From assembly GCA_963720375.1 (NCBI GenBank), contig CAVRFM010000004.1, positions 20,024-84,023 of the forward strand: a stretch of DNA of 64,000 nucleotides, read 5' to 3'. Each line of letters begins with the position of its first letter. Positions within the stretch are counted from its first letter, which is position 1. Source of the DNA: JAPLHP01 sp963720375. Lineage in GTDB: Bacteria > Chloroflexota > Dehalococcoidia > UBA2247 > RBG-13-53-26. Position numbers and translations under genes: made by a program. Shown in pieces: positions 50,604 through 58,917 of this stretch. The notes under the pieces were generated by a model, which was not told the origin of the DNA, did no database searches, and worked only from the letters and a program-made list of their open reading frames with translations.

Positions 50604-51404
50604 ATGGCAACAAACCTAGAAAGGGTTGGAGGCGGTGTCTCTCAGACATGGCTATCGTTCCGGTTTGAGCTACTGAAACATCTCAAGCGTCTTAGGCTCC
50701 TCATTCTGGCTGGGGTTGGCATTGTTGTACCCTTGCTTTTCCTCATCTACTACTATAAGGGGCACCCAGTGGCCGCCAGCGACTTCGCCAGTGCATCCCT
50801 GATGTTAATGAACGTCCTCATACTGATATCGGCTGCCATGTTCGCCGGAGATGCCATATGCGGTGAGTTTGAGAAGAAGACCAGCTTGCTCCTATTCCCA
50901 ACGCCGCAGAAGCGGTCTTCGATCTTTGCCGGGAAGTACCTGGCCGCATTGATGGCAACCATCCTGGTGGTTTCACTCTACTACTTGGTGGTGACACTGC
51001 AGACAGGACAGCTATTTGGCTGGGGAAATGTGCCGGTAGAGCTAGGGAAATCCTTTGCAGCGGCCTTGGCCTACTCCGCGGCCGCGGTAAGCGTCGTATT
51101 CTTGGCCAGCAGCATTCTGAAACGTTCCATGTCTGCTACAATTGTCGGTCTGCTGGTCCCCTTGATGGTGCTGCCGATCATAGCCATGATCCTGATGGGG
51201 CCACTCAACCGTGAACCATGGTACATTATGACCTACTCCGCCAACCTGATCACTACTGTGTTAGGCGGATCAGGCGGTTTTGGCTCTGGCGATCATGGGG
51301 GACAATTCACCCCTACTTTTGCCAAAGGCATAGCCGTGATGGTGGGCTATGCCTTTGTTGCTCTTGCAGCCGGCATGAGAATAGCAGTCAGGAAGGAGGA
51401 TTGA
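50604..51404 (+). CDS. ABC-2 type permease (second system)
   Basis: A 266-aa protein with six predicted helices. The cytoplasmic start is SFRFELLKHLKRLRLL, then FAGDAICGEFEKKTSLLLF (the conserved inter-helix segment of ABC-2 permeases) and FAGKYLAALMATILVV. The gene directly follows its ATPase partner with no gap. It forms the membrane part of the exporter. No substrate evidence. Confidence 0.88.
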   Translation: MATNLERVGGGVSQTWLSFRFELLKHLKRLRLLILAGVGIVVPLLFLIYYYKGHPVAASDFASASLMLMNVLILISAAMFAGDAICGEFEKKTSLLLFPTPQKRSSIFAGKYLAALMATILVVSLYYLVVTLQTGQLFGWGNVPVELGKSFAAALAYSAAAVSVVFLASSILKRSMSATIVGLLVPLMVLPIIAMILMGPLNREPWYIMTYSANLITTVLGGSGGFGSGDHGGQFTPTFAKGIAVMVGYAFVALAAGMRIAVRKED

Positions 51405-51559
51405 TTCTTCTGGTCTTGGCTTGCCAGCCAGACAAACTCCAAGTGAGAGCCACCAAACCAAATCTGCTTCTGCAGTCCAAGCTCTCAACGTCTACTCGTG
51501 GAATATAGGGTTATTGGGAAACCACAATTGTAGTGTTGATAGTGTAACACCATTTGTCA

Positions 51560-51606
51560 CCTCACCATCCCCCTCTAGAACCTCAGGCTGTCTCCACGGC
51601 AGCTTG
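51560..51606 (-). repeat. Dispersed repeat R1, partial copy
   Basis: On the minus strand it reads ACAGCCTGAGGTTCTAGA then GGGGGATGGTGAGG, matching the second half of the copies at 35464 and 63168. Confidence 0.6.
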
Positions 51607-51634
51607 ATTTCTTCTTAGTGCAATACAGTAAAGA

Positions 51635-51660
51635 ATGGAGGGTAATTCACTACCCTCCAT
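51635..51660. terminator. Hairpin ATGGAGGGTA-N6-TACCCTCCAT
   Basis: Ten perfect base pairs with a six-base loop, 230 bp after the ABC permease stop. No T-run follows. It may be a terminator or a recombination relic. Confidence 0.45.
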
Positions 51661-51915
51661 GAGTTCACCTCCCCAACCTCGACTCACCGCCAGTTATCAC
51701 AACTGCATGTGTTGTTATAAACTACACTCAATTCATGCTAACGACTCAAGTTTGAGTTCCGCATACCCTGCCTTTAAGCAGGGCATTAACTGGGAAATAT
51801 CCACATCCCATAAGGTGCCTGAAGCTTCATGACGAATCTCCTAAAGCAAATTCTCAGTTGCTACCACGAGCTTCTACCTGAATTTGATCACATTTCGCGG
51901 GATTTGTCATACGTA

Positions 51916-52000
51916 CAAACTTGGGGATGTCGTCTCTGTTGTATTTACGAATATCCATCCACTGAACCAGTGGTAACCATCATACCCCAACCCAGGAGAC
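51916..52000 (+). repeat. Repeat R3, copy 1
   Basis: 85 bp starting CAAACTTGGGGATGTCGTCT and ending in CCCAGGAGAC. Near its ends, TTGGGGATG can pair with CATACCCCAA, and an inner CCACTG-AAC-CAGTGG hairpin is present, so the element is foldable. Nearly identical to 55334-55418. Confidence 0.75.
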
Positions 52001-52091
52001 TAGCTTAACAATGTTGTTGTATTGGTTGAACATTTGCGGGGATTGTTCAGTCTAATCAAATTACCCACCTATGTTTTTAAAATGAAACGCT

Positions 52092-53093
52092 CTAACTCAG
52101 TCTTTGAGTAAGCTCATCTACAGTCAGGAATTTCTCAGTAGTCTCTACTTGATGAACCAATTCAACTACCAAAGAATTAACCGGGGTTGGAGTACCTGTC
52201 TTCTTTCCCAAATTCACGATCTCTCCGTTCAAGTAATCAATTTCCGTGCTTCTCCCTCTCCTGATGCTCTGCAGAGTAGAACCCAGAATAGGTAGCTTGC
52301 CTAAAGACTCGATGAGATTCTTCATCCTAGATGAGGCCTCTGGCAGTGGCATTTTAGCCATTGCTTCGATCAAGGAAAGCATGGTGCCAGGGACAGGTTG
52401 TGTTTTGATTCCCGCTAGTTTAATTACCTCTAATCCTTCTTTCATAAGGTTGATGTTTAATTCTCTAATTTGAGGGTATTGGTTACCTTCCTGAACTGGC
52501 AAACCTGTCACTGCCGGAACCGCATTATTTAGATTTTGGAGAAGCTTTGTCCAATGCGCTCCCCGAATATCCTCACTCATTTCCGTAGGTAATGCTTTAT
52601 TGAACAACACTGAAAGACTTTGTAATCGGTTTCCCTTGGCGCCAAAGGGTTCTCCTATCAGAAGAGCTGTTTTGCCGAATACGCTAGAGTATGATGCTTT
52701 GCCCGGTTCAAGGAATTCACCATTAAACAAAACAACGCTGCTGATGATATTTTCTTTTCCCAAAACCCCGGCTACTAGGTCATCGCTGTGAACTCCATTT
52801 TGCATAGTGACTACCAGAGCGCCAGATAGGAATAGCTGTGCTTTCCTGACTGAATACTCGACATCCTGGGTCTTTGCAGTTAACAAGGCTAAATCCGGTT
52901 TGAAATCAAGATTTTCTGCAGCTTTAACTTGAATTACCGTTTTTCCAGATTCTCCAACAAGGATTAACCCCTTCTGGTTTATTGCATCAACATGAGTTTT
53001 CCGACCTACTAGAGTGACATCTTCTCCAGCTTTAGATAAAAGACCGCCAATTACACTGCCAATAGCCCCAGCGCCGATAACAGCTATCTTCAT
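52092..53093 (-). CDS. Ketopantoate reductase (PanE/ApbA) family protein
   Basis: A 333-aa NADP-dependent reductase. The dinucleotide motif is GAGAIGSVIGGLL at the N-terminus, followed by VTLVGR. TAKTQDVEYSVRKA and VVTMQNGVHSDDLV are the usual middle blocks, and the C-terminal helical domain contains NNAVPAVTGLPVQEG and RGRSTEIDYLNGEIV (the conserved E-x3-N-G-E pattern). It could make pantoate for coenzyme A, but PanE-like proteins also act on other 2-oxoacids. No pan genes are nearby, so the role is open. It lies alone between repeats. Confidence 0.88.
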   Translation of the reverse strand: MKIAVIGAGAIGSVIGGLLSKAGEDVTLVGRKTHVDAINQKGLILVGESGKTVIQVKAAENLDFKPDLALLTAKTQDVEYSVRKAQLFLSGALVVTMQNGVHSDDLVAGVLGKENIISSVVLFNGEFLEPGKASYSSVFGKTALLIGEPFGAKGNRLQSLSVLFNKALPTEMSEDIRGAHWTKLLQNLNNAVPAVTGLPVQEGNQYPQIRELNINLMKEGLEVIKLAGIKTQPVPGTMLSLIEAMAKMPLPEASSRMKNLIESLGKLPILGSTLQSIRRGRSTEIDYLNGEIVNLGKKTGTPTPVNSLVVELVHQVETTEKFLTVDELTQRLS

Positions 53094-53397
53094 AATAGAG
53101 GCCCCTTTTCTAGCTATAATTATTCTTCTTCTCTGCTGTGAGCCTAACCTTGTCTGTTATCTACCTGCAATACTTGCACGAATCGTATAGCGACTGATTG
53201 AAGATCTCAAGTCTGCGCACCTTGATCTAGGTAGCAAGGTCTGGCAAGATGCAACAACAAAACTAGTGTTGGCCCATTATGTTGCGAAGGCACAATTGTG
53301 GCACTATGTTAGGGGCACTTAAGGCTGGTCTCCCGAGCACTGCACATCCAAATGGAATGCACTCTTATCGGGATGTCTGCCATTCCATGCGTACACA
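53094..53397. other. Intergenic region with repeat R2
   Basis: 304 bp. The only structure recognised is R2 copy 2 (53367-53401), preceded by TGGAATG at 53353, which is complementary to the CATTCCA inside R2 and so adds a hairpin. Confidence 0.5.
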
Positions 53398-53401
53398 TCA
53401 A
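53367..53401 (+). repeat. Repeat R2, copy 2
   Basis: Core GGGATGTCTGCCATTCCATG then CGTACACATCAA, 9 bp before the tandem-repeat array. Confidence 0.75.
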
Positions 53402-53874
53402 TCGGGTGAGGACATGATGTCTTGACCACACGAGGGACACTTCTGTTTGTCCTGCTCAGTTATGTGTGCGGACATAATGTCTTCCCCACACGAGGGACAC
53501 TTCTGTTTGTCCTGCTCAGTTATGTGTGCGGACATAATGTCTTCCCCACACGAGGGACACTTCTGTTTGTCCTGCTCAGTTATGTGTGCGGACATAATGT
53601 CTTCCCCACACGAGGGACACTTCTGTTTGTCCTGCTCAGTTATGTGTGCGGACATAATGTCTTCCCCACATGAGGGACATTTTTGTTTGTCCTGCTTAGT
53701 TATGTGTGCGGACATAATGTCTTCCCCACACGAGGGACATTTTTGTTTGTCCTGCTTAGTTATGTGTGCGGACATAATGTCTTCCCCACACGAGGGACAT
53801 TTTTGTTTGTCCTGCTCAGTTATGTGTGCGGACATGATGTCTTGATCACGTGAAGGACGCTTTGCTCTTGGCAT
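53398..53874 (-). CDS. CPSC tandem-repeat protein (158 aa, 60-bp repeats)
   Basis: A 158-aa protein made almost wholly of a 20-residue unit, CPSCGEDIMSAHITEQDKQK, with seven CPSC pairs, a short basic N-terminus (MPRAKRPSRDQ) and the end CGQDIMSSPD. A strong AGGAGGTAG site precedes the ATG at 53874, which argues for real translation. Three DNA differences between units (CAG/CAA, AAG/AAA and TCG/TCA) are silent; one gives Glu or Lys. Each unit offers one CxxC, so neighbouring units could share zinc or a cluster. I know no characterised homologue. R2 repeats lie on both sides. Confidence 0.65.
   Translation of the reverse strand: MPRAKRPSRDQDIMSAHITEQDKQKCPSCGEDIMSAHITKQDKQKCPSCGEDIMSAHITKQDKQKCPSCGEDIMSAHITEQDKQKCPSCGEDIMSAHITEQDKQKCPSCGEDIMSAHITEQDKQKCPSCGEDIMSAHITEQDKQKCPSCGQDIMSSPD
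53410..53845. repeat. 60-bp tandem repeat array, about 7.3 units
   Basis: Six full 60-bp units between 53461 and 53820 plus partial units at both ends. The units starting at 53461, 53521 and 53581 are identical. The others differ at a few positions. Units join without spacers, so this is not a CRISPR. It lies inside the CPSC-repeat gene. Confidence 0.95.
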
Positions 53875-54362
53875 AATTATCTACCTCCTGCTCGCCGCCT
53901 ATTACACTCCTTAATGAGTTTATTCTAATTATACTATGCTTGCGAGGAGGTCTGCTGTCAATATTCCATAGTCTTTTACTCACCAGACGTCCTTTGCTAG
54001 ATTAGTCGGGGTCAAAATCCATTACGATTGCACAAGCTTCGGGATGTCTGCCATTCCATGCGTACGCACCAAAAGCCAAATAGCTGATTTCGGTGTTGCA
54101 GAGACACTCGCGTGTTGACCATATGGTGGGCATACCCAAACCAGTTAAGTTCGCAGAGACTCCCAGCGTTTCGTCAGGGTTACTGCCAGCAGCAAAACAA
54201 TATGACGATCGCTCTCACTTGTCGGAATTACGGCTATATATATTAAAGAAGCGGCCGGTTCTTTCACCATTCATGAGCCTTCTTGTTAATTTAGGTATTT
54301 CAGCGTCTGCACAGAACATTGTGAGTATCTTGTGCGTAGGATTTGAATGGTATAATTTCTTT
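53875..54362. other. Upstream region with repeat R2 and a -10 box
   Basis: It contains R2 copy 3 (54038-54072). A perfect TATAAT at 54351-54356 lies just before the SGNH gene. The frame of that gene is open back to 54093, but the extra residues look non-native. Confidence 0.5.
54038..54072 (+). repeat. Repeat R2, copy 3
   Basis: Core GGGATGTCTGCCATTCCATG then CGTACGCACCAA, 164 bp beyond the start codon of the tandem-repeat gene. Confidence 0.75.
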
Positions 54363-55217
54363 GTGATTAGGAGACTACGATCAAAACTCTTTTGGTTTTT
54401 GGCAGTAATTATGCTCGTCGTTGTTTCTCTATTTGCTTTGTTTTCTTATCAATACATTTCTTCTCAATACAAAACACCAAAGGTAAATCCCTTAAATGTG
54501 CTATTTATAGGAAACAGCTACACATCTACAAATTCTCTCCCAACCATTTTCCAGGAAATCGCGGTCAGTGCCGGCTATGCCCGTCCTGTAGTTGAATCGA
54601 GCACGCCCGGCGGCTACACTTTTCAAGAACATCTGGCTAGTTCTGCGACCTGCTCTATGATTTCCAGCCAGCACTGGGATGTTGTTATTATGCAAGAACA
54701 AAGCGAAGTCCCGGCAGAGGCCCAAACGATGCCGGAAGTCAATAAATCATTTTTATCTGGCTTCGAGGGCTTATATGGATTGGTTAAAGAATCGAATCCC
54801 GAAGCTCGGGTAATTCTTTTTGAGACTTGGGCTCGTAGCGCAGATTGTTGGTCCAACGGCACCGCCGATCCGGTGCTAGATGGTAAAAATCCCTCCGATA
54901 TGCTTCAACGGCTAAAAGCGGGATACGAAGAGGCATCCCAGTCGGTGATCAGTCAAGGAGAACCTCCGGTTGAAATCGCAAGAGTTGGCGAACTTTGGGG
55001 TATTAATAACAGTTCCGCCTCCCCCATTAATTTATACGACTCCGACGGATCGCATCCGAATTTTGCAGGTTCGTATTTGGCGGCTTTGGACATTTTTTCT
55101 ACTGTATATGGCCCACTTACAAAGGACTTAAGCTACTGTGGAACCTTAGGGAAAAACCAAGCCGACTTCTTACAGAATTTATTGATTCGAAATTTTTCGG
55201 AAATTCAAGAACCGTGA
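54363..55217 (+). CDS. Membrane-anchored SGNH/GDSL-like hydrolase
   Basis: From GTG 54363 the protein is 284 aa: basic start IRRLRSK, one membrane helix (FWFLAVIMLVVVSLFALF), then an extracellular SGNH hydrolase domain. Blocks visible are FIGNSYTSTNSLP (Ser nucleophile block), a Gly-rich GGYTFQEH, VIMQEQS and the terminal DGSHPNFAGSYLAA with the Asp-x2-His pair. These enzymes cleave esters of carbohydrates or lipids. The open frame extends to 54093, but those residues do not resemble the family. TATAAT lies only 6 bp before the chosen GTG, so the message may be leaderless. The gene is A+T-rich. Confidence 0.75.
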   Translation: MIRRLRSKLFWFLAVIMLVVVSLFALFSYQYISSQYKTPKVNPLNVLFIGNSYTSTNSLPTIFQEIAVSAGYARPVVESSTPGGYTFQEHLASSATCSMISSQHWDVVIMQEQSEVPAEAQTMPEVNKSFLSGFEGLYGLVKESNPEARVILFETWARSADCWSNGTADPVLDGKNPSDMLQRLKAGYEEASQSVISQGEPPVEIARVGELWGINNSSASPINLYDSDGSHPNFAGSYLAALDIFSTVYGPLTKDLSYCGTLGKNQADFLQNLLIRNFSEIQEP

Positions 55218-55333
55218 TTTTGTTGTAGCTCAATCCCGAATGGGCCAACAAAGCCTAAAGCCACAAGCCGAGTATTCGTTGTCTGAATTGCCAACCCTGT
55301 AATTTTTCAAGAGACAAGCAATTTTTAACTAAG

Positions 55334-55418
55334 CAAACATGGGGATGTTGTCTCTGTTGTACTTACGAATACCCGTCTACCGAACCAGTGGTAACCATCA
55401 TACCCCAACCCAGGAGAC
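55334..55418 (+). repeat. Repeat R3, copy 2
   Basis: 85 bp, same length and orientation as 51916-52000, with only scattered substitutions. Its first bases CAAACATGGGGATGT also match the start of R2 copy 4. Confidence 0.75.
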
Positions 55419-55486
55419 AAGACAACAAGCAAACCCCACAATCGGGCATCGACATGATTCCGCGCTAGCCACTGGTTTCAAGCCCC

Positions 55487-55545
55487 AGGCTACCAGAACC
55501 CCCTCTGTATCCAAGCTGAGGTTGACATCCTCTACCCTATCATCA
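55487..55545 (-). repeat. Dispersed repeat R1
   Basis: On the minus strand: CCTCAGCTTGGATACAGAGG followed by GGGTTCTGG. It matches the first half of the copy at 63168-63234. Confidence 0.6.
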
Positions 55546-55702
55546 TATAACACTTGATCGTCTAAGACAAGAACTGGCTCAGGTTCTGGGAGGCAGATCA
55601 CCCAGATTTTGAGCCTCCTTGTTTGACCCCCATTGCTTCATAACTATATAATGCTGACATCCGTAGAATCAGTTTAAAACTAATAAAAGGGTGAAACATA
55701 AT

Positions 55703-57646
55703 ATGGTAGGATGGATTATACTGGGCGTCGCTATTCTTATTGTTGTTCCTTTTGTTCTGCTGGTTGTCATTCGTGGTTTGTGTCTGGTTAAAGCCAATGA
55801 AGTCGGCATCCTCACTAAAAACATGTTGGGCACAAAGATGCCGGAAGGACAAATCATCGCGCGCGAGGGAGAAATAGGCGTTCAGGCGCAGACTCTGATG
55901 CCCGGCCTCTATTGGAAGCTGCCTACATTGTGGACATTTACCAAAGTTCCGGTGGTAACGGTCGATATCGATAATATCGGCATCATCGAATCGATTGATG
56001 GCGACCCCCTGCCTAAAGGCAGAGTTTTAGCCGACGAGGTCGAGTGCAATCAATTTCAAGATGCAGCGATGTTCTTAAGCAATCACGGAATGAAGGGACC
56101 GCAGATTGGGATTTTGCGCCCGGGCACCTATCGGATCAATACCAGGCTGTTTAACATTACGGGAGCTCCCGCGGTTAAAATAGCCGATAATACCATCGGT
56201 ATCGCCATCGCTAAAGATGGTATTCCATTGCCGACAAGCTACATTGTCGCCCCGAAAGCTCAAAATGATACCGGCATTGAAGCAGACCACAAACGTTACC
56301 AGAATGGGCAGCTTTTTATCGATAGTAAAGGATACAGGGGACCACAGTTGGATACCCTGCAGCCGGGAATATATTACATCAATCCTGCCTTATTTGATAT
56401 CAAAATTGAACCTGTGGCCGAGGTTTTTCCAGGATATGTGGCAGTAATCAGGTCCAATGTGGGGCTAGAGTTGGACAAGGCAAGTGACAGGCCTACGCCG
56501 ACTTCCGGCGAAGGAAAACTCAGCGGCCCCATACATGAAGATGCTGAGAGAATACTGATAACCGATAAATACACTCGCGGTATCTGGAGAGAGCCGCTGG
56601 CGCCTGGAAAATACAATCTGAATATGATCGCTTTCACTGCTTATCAAGTGCCTACTTCCGCTGTTACCATCGATTGGGCAAGCGAGGGGAGGATTGGAAC
56701 TGAGGTAAAGGGAGTTAAGCCAACGGAGGCCAAGGCTGCGGGGGTCCTGTATAGTTTTGACCCGTTGAAGGTGACTTCTAAAGACGGCTTCCAGTTGGAA
56801 GTCAATGTCCGAATGGTCATTCGAATTCAACCGAGCAATGCGGCTTATATCATCGCCAGATTCGGATCAGTGGCGAATCTTATCGATCAAATTGTGCATC
56901 CGCTGATTGATTCCTCCTTCAGAAATAAAGCCGGCGAAAAGAAAGCCATCGACTTTTTCCAAAGCCGGACGGATTTGCAGACCGAAGCGCTGGCGCACGC
57001 TAAGGAGAGATTCTCCGAGTATAACGTAGAGGCTCAAAACTTACTCATTGCTTACATCGATATACCGAAGGATCTGTTGGATACCCAAACCAAGAAGGAA
57101 ATCGCTAATCAACAGCAAGCTCAGTACGATCAGGAGGCGCTGGCTCAAGAAAAGCGCATTGCGGTAATGGAGAAATCGTCTCGGGCGGATAAACAGAAAG
57201 ATGTTATTGACGCCAAACTATCGATAGATATAAATAACGATAAAGCCGAGGCCAAAGTAAAGGAAGCGGACGGTAATAGGCGCTCTGTGATTCTCCAGGC
57301 TCAAGGGACGAAAGAATCAACCATACTCATGGCGGAGGGTACAAAAGAATCAACCATACTGGTAGCGGATGGCAATTCTTATAAAAGCAAGATTGAGGGC
57401 GACGGTGTTGCTGCAGCCTACAATGCCCAGAAAGAAGCCATCGGCCAGCAGAATGTAGCGGTCATTAAACTTATTCAGGAGATAGCAGCCGGAAAGATTC
57501 AAATCGTTCCCCAGGTTCTGGTTGGTGGTGGAGAAGGCTCAACGAGTGGAAATCTACTCAACGCTTGGTTAGCTCAAATGATCTCTCAAAACGCTCCGAG
57601 CGCTCCTAAGAATGAGACAAAAGAGAAACCGACGCAAGAGACGTAG
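55703..57646 (+). CDS. SPFH (band 7/flotillin-like) membrane protein
   Basis: A 647-aa protein from ATG 55703 (GTG 55691 is possible). One N-terminal membrane helix (WIILGVAILIVVPFVLLVVI) is followed by about 300 residues with three similar stretches: GPQIGILRPGTYRIN, GPQLDTLQPGIYYIN and REPLAPGKYNLN. Then come an SPFH domain (DGFQLEVNVRMVIRIQP to IDIPKDLL, about 370-480) and a long Ala/Glu/Lys coiled coil. Flotillin-type proteins build membrane microdomains or cages. A Gly/Ser linker and charged tail end it. It is A+T-rich and lies alone between repeats. Confidence 0.85.
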   Translation: MVGWIILGVAILIVVPFVLLVVIRGLCLVKANEVGILTKNMLGTKMPEGQIIAREGEIGVQAQTLMPGLYWKLPTLWTFTKVPVVTVDIDNIGIIESIDGDPLPKGRVLADEVECNQFQDAAMFLSNHGMKGPQIGILRPGTYRINTRLFNITGAPAVKIADNTIGIAIAKDGIPLPTSYIVAPKAQNDTGIEADHKRYQNGQLFIDSKGYRGPQLDTLQPGIYYINPALFDIKIEPVAEVFPGYVAVIRSNVGLELDKASDRPTPTSGEGKLSGPIHEDAERILITDKYTRGIWREPLAPGKYNLNMIAFTAYQVPTSAVTIDWASEGRIGTEVKGVKPTEAKAAGVLYSFDPLKVTSKDGFQLEVNVRMVIRIQPSNAAYIIARFGSVANLIDQIVHPLIDSSFRNKAGEKKAIDFFQSRTDLQTEALAHAKERFSEYNVEAQNLLIAYIDIPKDLLDTQTKKEIANQQQAQYDQEALAQEKRIAVMEKSSRADKQKDVIDAKLSIDINNDKAEAKVKEADGNRRSVILQAQGTKESTILMAEGTKESTILVADGNSYKSKIEGDGVAAAYNAQKEAIGQQNVAVIKLIQEIAAGKIQIVPQVLVGGGEGSTSGNLLNAWLAQMISQNAPSAPKNETKEKPTQET

Positions 57647-57702
57647 CGAAAGAGCTGCTAACAAGTCAACCCACCCGGCCGCACGGGTGTTCTACCTTGT
57701 TC

Positions 57703-57720
57703 GGTGAGGTGTTCCTCACC
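57703..57720 (+). terminator. Hairpin GGTGAGG-TGTT-CCTCACC
   Basis: Seven perfect base pairs with a four-base loop, 57 bp after the SPFH stop, preceded by a second GC-rich hairpin CACCCG-N6-CGGGTG at 57672-57689. Probable transcription end. Confidence 0.5.
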
Positions 57721-58037
57721 TCGCTGGCATGAAAGCCATCGTCGTATATGAATCTCTATGGGGTACTGCTTAAAGTGGAGGCCCTAGGCTTGGGCAGTGA
57801 GCAGACACTACGTTTGGATTGTGTTTGAAGGCAAGGGTCCGCTGCCTACTTGCTCAGCACCGGCTATCGCACATAGCCCCAGCTGCTGCGAAGGCACTAC
57901 GAGCAGATGGATGGGAGGCCGAGATTGAGGAGCTAAAACAGTCCTGGAGGAAGATGAAATACTGGGCAAAGAAGGCCAACTGGGCGGTCTTCAGAACCCC
58001 GGTGTGAGGAGAGAGGTACACTCACCATTAAACAAAC

Positions 58038-58073
58038 ATGGGGATATCTGCGATTCCATGCATACGCAACAAG
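58038..58073 (+). repeat. Repeat R2, copy 4 (diverged)
   Basis: Core GGGGATATCTGCGATTCCAT then GCATACGCAACAA. Its 5' flank CAAACATGGGGAT is shared with R3, linking the two families. Confidence 0.65.
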
Positions 58074-58314
58074 CAGTGCATAGGCAAGCGCAGCCCCGCG
58101 CTGTCATCGCATGTTGGTCCCCGGGTACTATGCTGACAATGGCAATTTGTCTCATAGGGTCTGAAGACGTACATTTGAACGCCACTAACTTGTCACATAA
58201 CGTATGGCAGTCACCCTGCAATGAAAATCGTGTGTTCTGCCATGCTCTTGGTCCACTTAGCGTGGGCAGGCCGCCCAAGTTGCACCCCTGCTCATGCTAA
58301 GGGGCTGGGTTCTA

Positions 58315-58827
58315 TTATTTAGGTGAGATAGGCAGGAATATCAATTCATTGGTCATCTCTGCCGTGGCGTGAATCTTCTTGCCAAGCACTTCCAATTTGG
58401 CTTCGCCATCACATACATAACGAATGTACCCACCCCTTGGCGGAAAGAGCCACTTGCCCAAATCCTTTGTCGGCTTCATAATCAGTTGACCATTGATCGT
58501 GTTGCTGCTAACCGTCATCACTAACGTCCGATGGTAGTCAATTCCTGTGAGTGGATCTGTCTCGATTTCGGCTATGTCCATATAGATGCCATCAGTCAAA
58601 TACTCGACTAACTTATCCCCTTTTAGCACCACCAGCCTCTTGAATCTGTCAGAGCCTGGCTCTGCTCTCAACTGCCCGTCCCAATATACTAGCGTGTAGT
58701 CAGGCAGATGAATCCTCCCCCAGTACCAATAATCGAAGATATGCCCATCTTGCATCATTACTCCATCTACCAAATCGACAGAACCCCACTGGTGATCATG
58801 ATAGCCAAGACCGCTAACGGGAATCAC
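58315..58827 (-). pseudogene. Lipocalin/CrtC-like protein, C-terminal fragment
   Basis: About 170 codons encoding a beta-rich domain. YHDHQWGSVDLVDG near its start is the central motif of CrtC/AttH-type lipocalin-like hydratases, in which it sits mid-protein. RGGYIRYVCDGEAKLEVLGK lies near the end. The frame stays open upstream through the 26-bp repeat at 58834 but has no usable start or N-terminal half. It is most likely a gene cut by the insertion that brought the RND block. A GTG or ATG inside the fragment could still allow a short product. Confidence 0.55.
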
Positions 58828-58833
58828 TTCGCC

Positions 58834-58859
58834 CGATTGGTATTGCTGTGACCTGCCCC
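58834..58859 (+). repeat. 26-bp direct repeat, left copy
   Basis: CGATTGGTATTGCTGTGACC plus TGCCCC, identical to 63065-63090. The pair bounds the RND/MarR block. GACCTGCCCC at its end also occurs at 29615 and 35364. Confidence 0.85.
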
Positions 58860-58917
58860 AAGCAGCAAATATTGAACATGGCTAATTCGTTATTCAGACA
58901 CACTCCTAGATGAGACA

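Larger units (their letters stand above)
51405..52091. other. Intergenic region with R1, a hairpin and R3
   Basis: 687 bp with no gene seen. It contains a partial R1 copy (51560-51606, reverse), a hairpin at 51635-51660 and an 85-bp R3 copy (51916-52000). The region separates the ABC exporter from the reductase gene. Confidence 0.6.
55218..55690. other. Intergenic region with R3 and R1
   Basis: 472 bp. R3 copy 2 occupies 55334-55418 and an R1 copy (reverse) about 55487-55545. No gene. AAGGGTGA at 55687-55694 is the ribosome site of the SPFH gene. Confidence 0.6.
57647..58314. other. Intergenic region with hairpins, short ORF and R2
   Basis: Two hairpins (57672-57689, 57703-57720) follow the SPFH gene and may end its transcript. 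A 62-codon open frame at 57819-58007 ends in a charged helix (EAEIEELKQSWRKMKYW). It has no convincing start site and may be the tail of a lost gene. R2 copy 4 is at 58038-58073. Confidence 0.5.

Noticed and set aside
53410..53845. CRISPR array
   Set aside because: The 60-bp units are contiguous without variable spacers, and the array is an open reading frame with a ribosome site.
53422..53845. Long open frames on the plus strand over the tandem repeat
   Set aside because: A 60-bp period leaves every frame open once one unit is open. Only the minus-strand frame has a strong ribosome site and silent variation.
57819..58007. 62-codon gene after the SPFH gene
   Set aside because: There is no ribosome site and no recognisable domain, and it lies in repeat-rich DNA; noted only as a possible relic.
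47615..58073. Classical integron attC sites
   Set aside because: I could not find paired RYYYAAC/GTTRRRY core sites framing R2 or R3, and the enclosed genes lie on both strands and include multi-gene operons.
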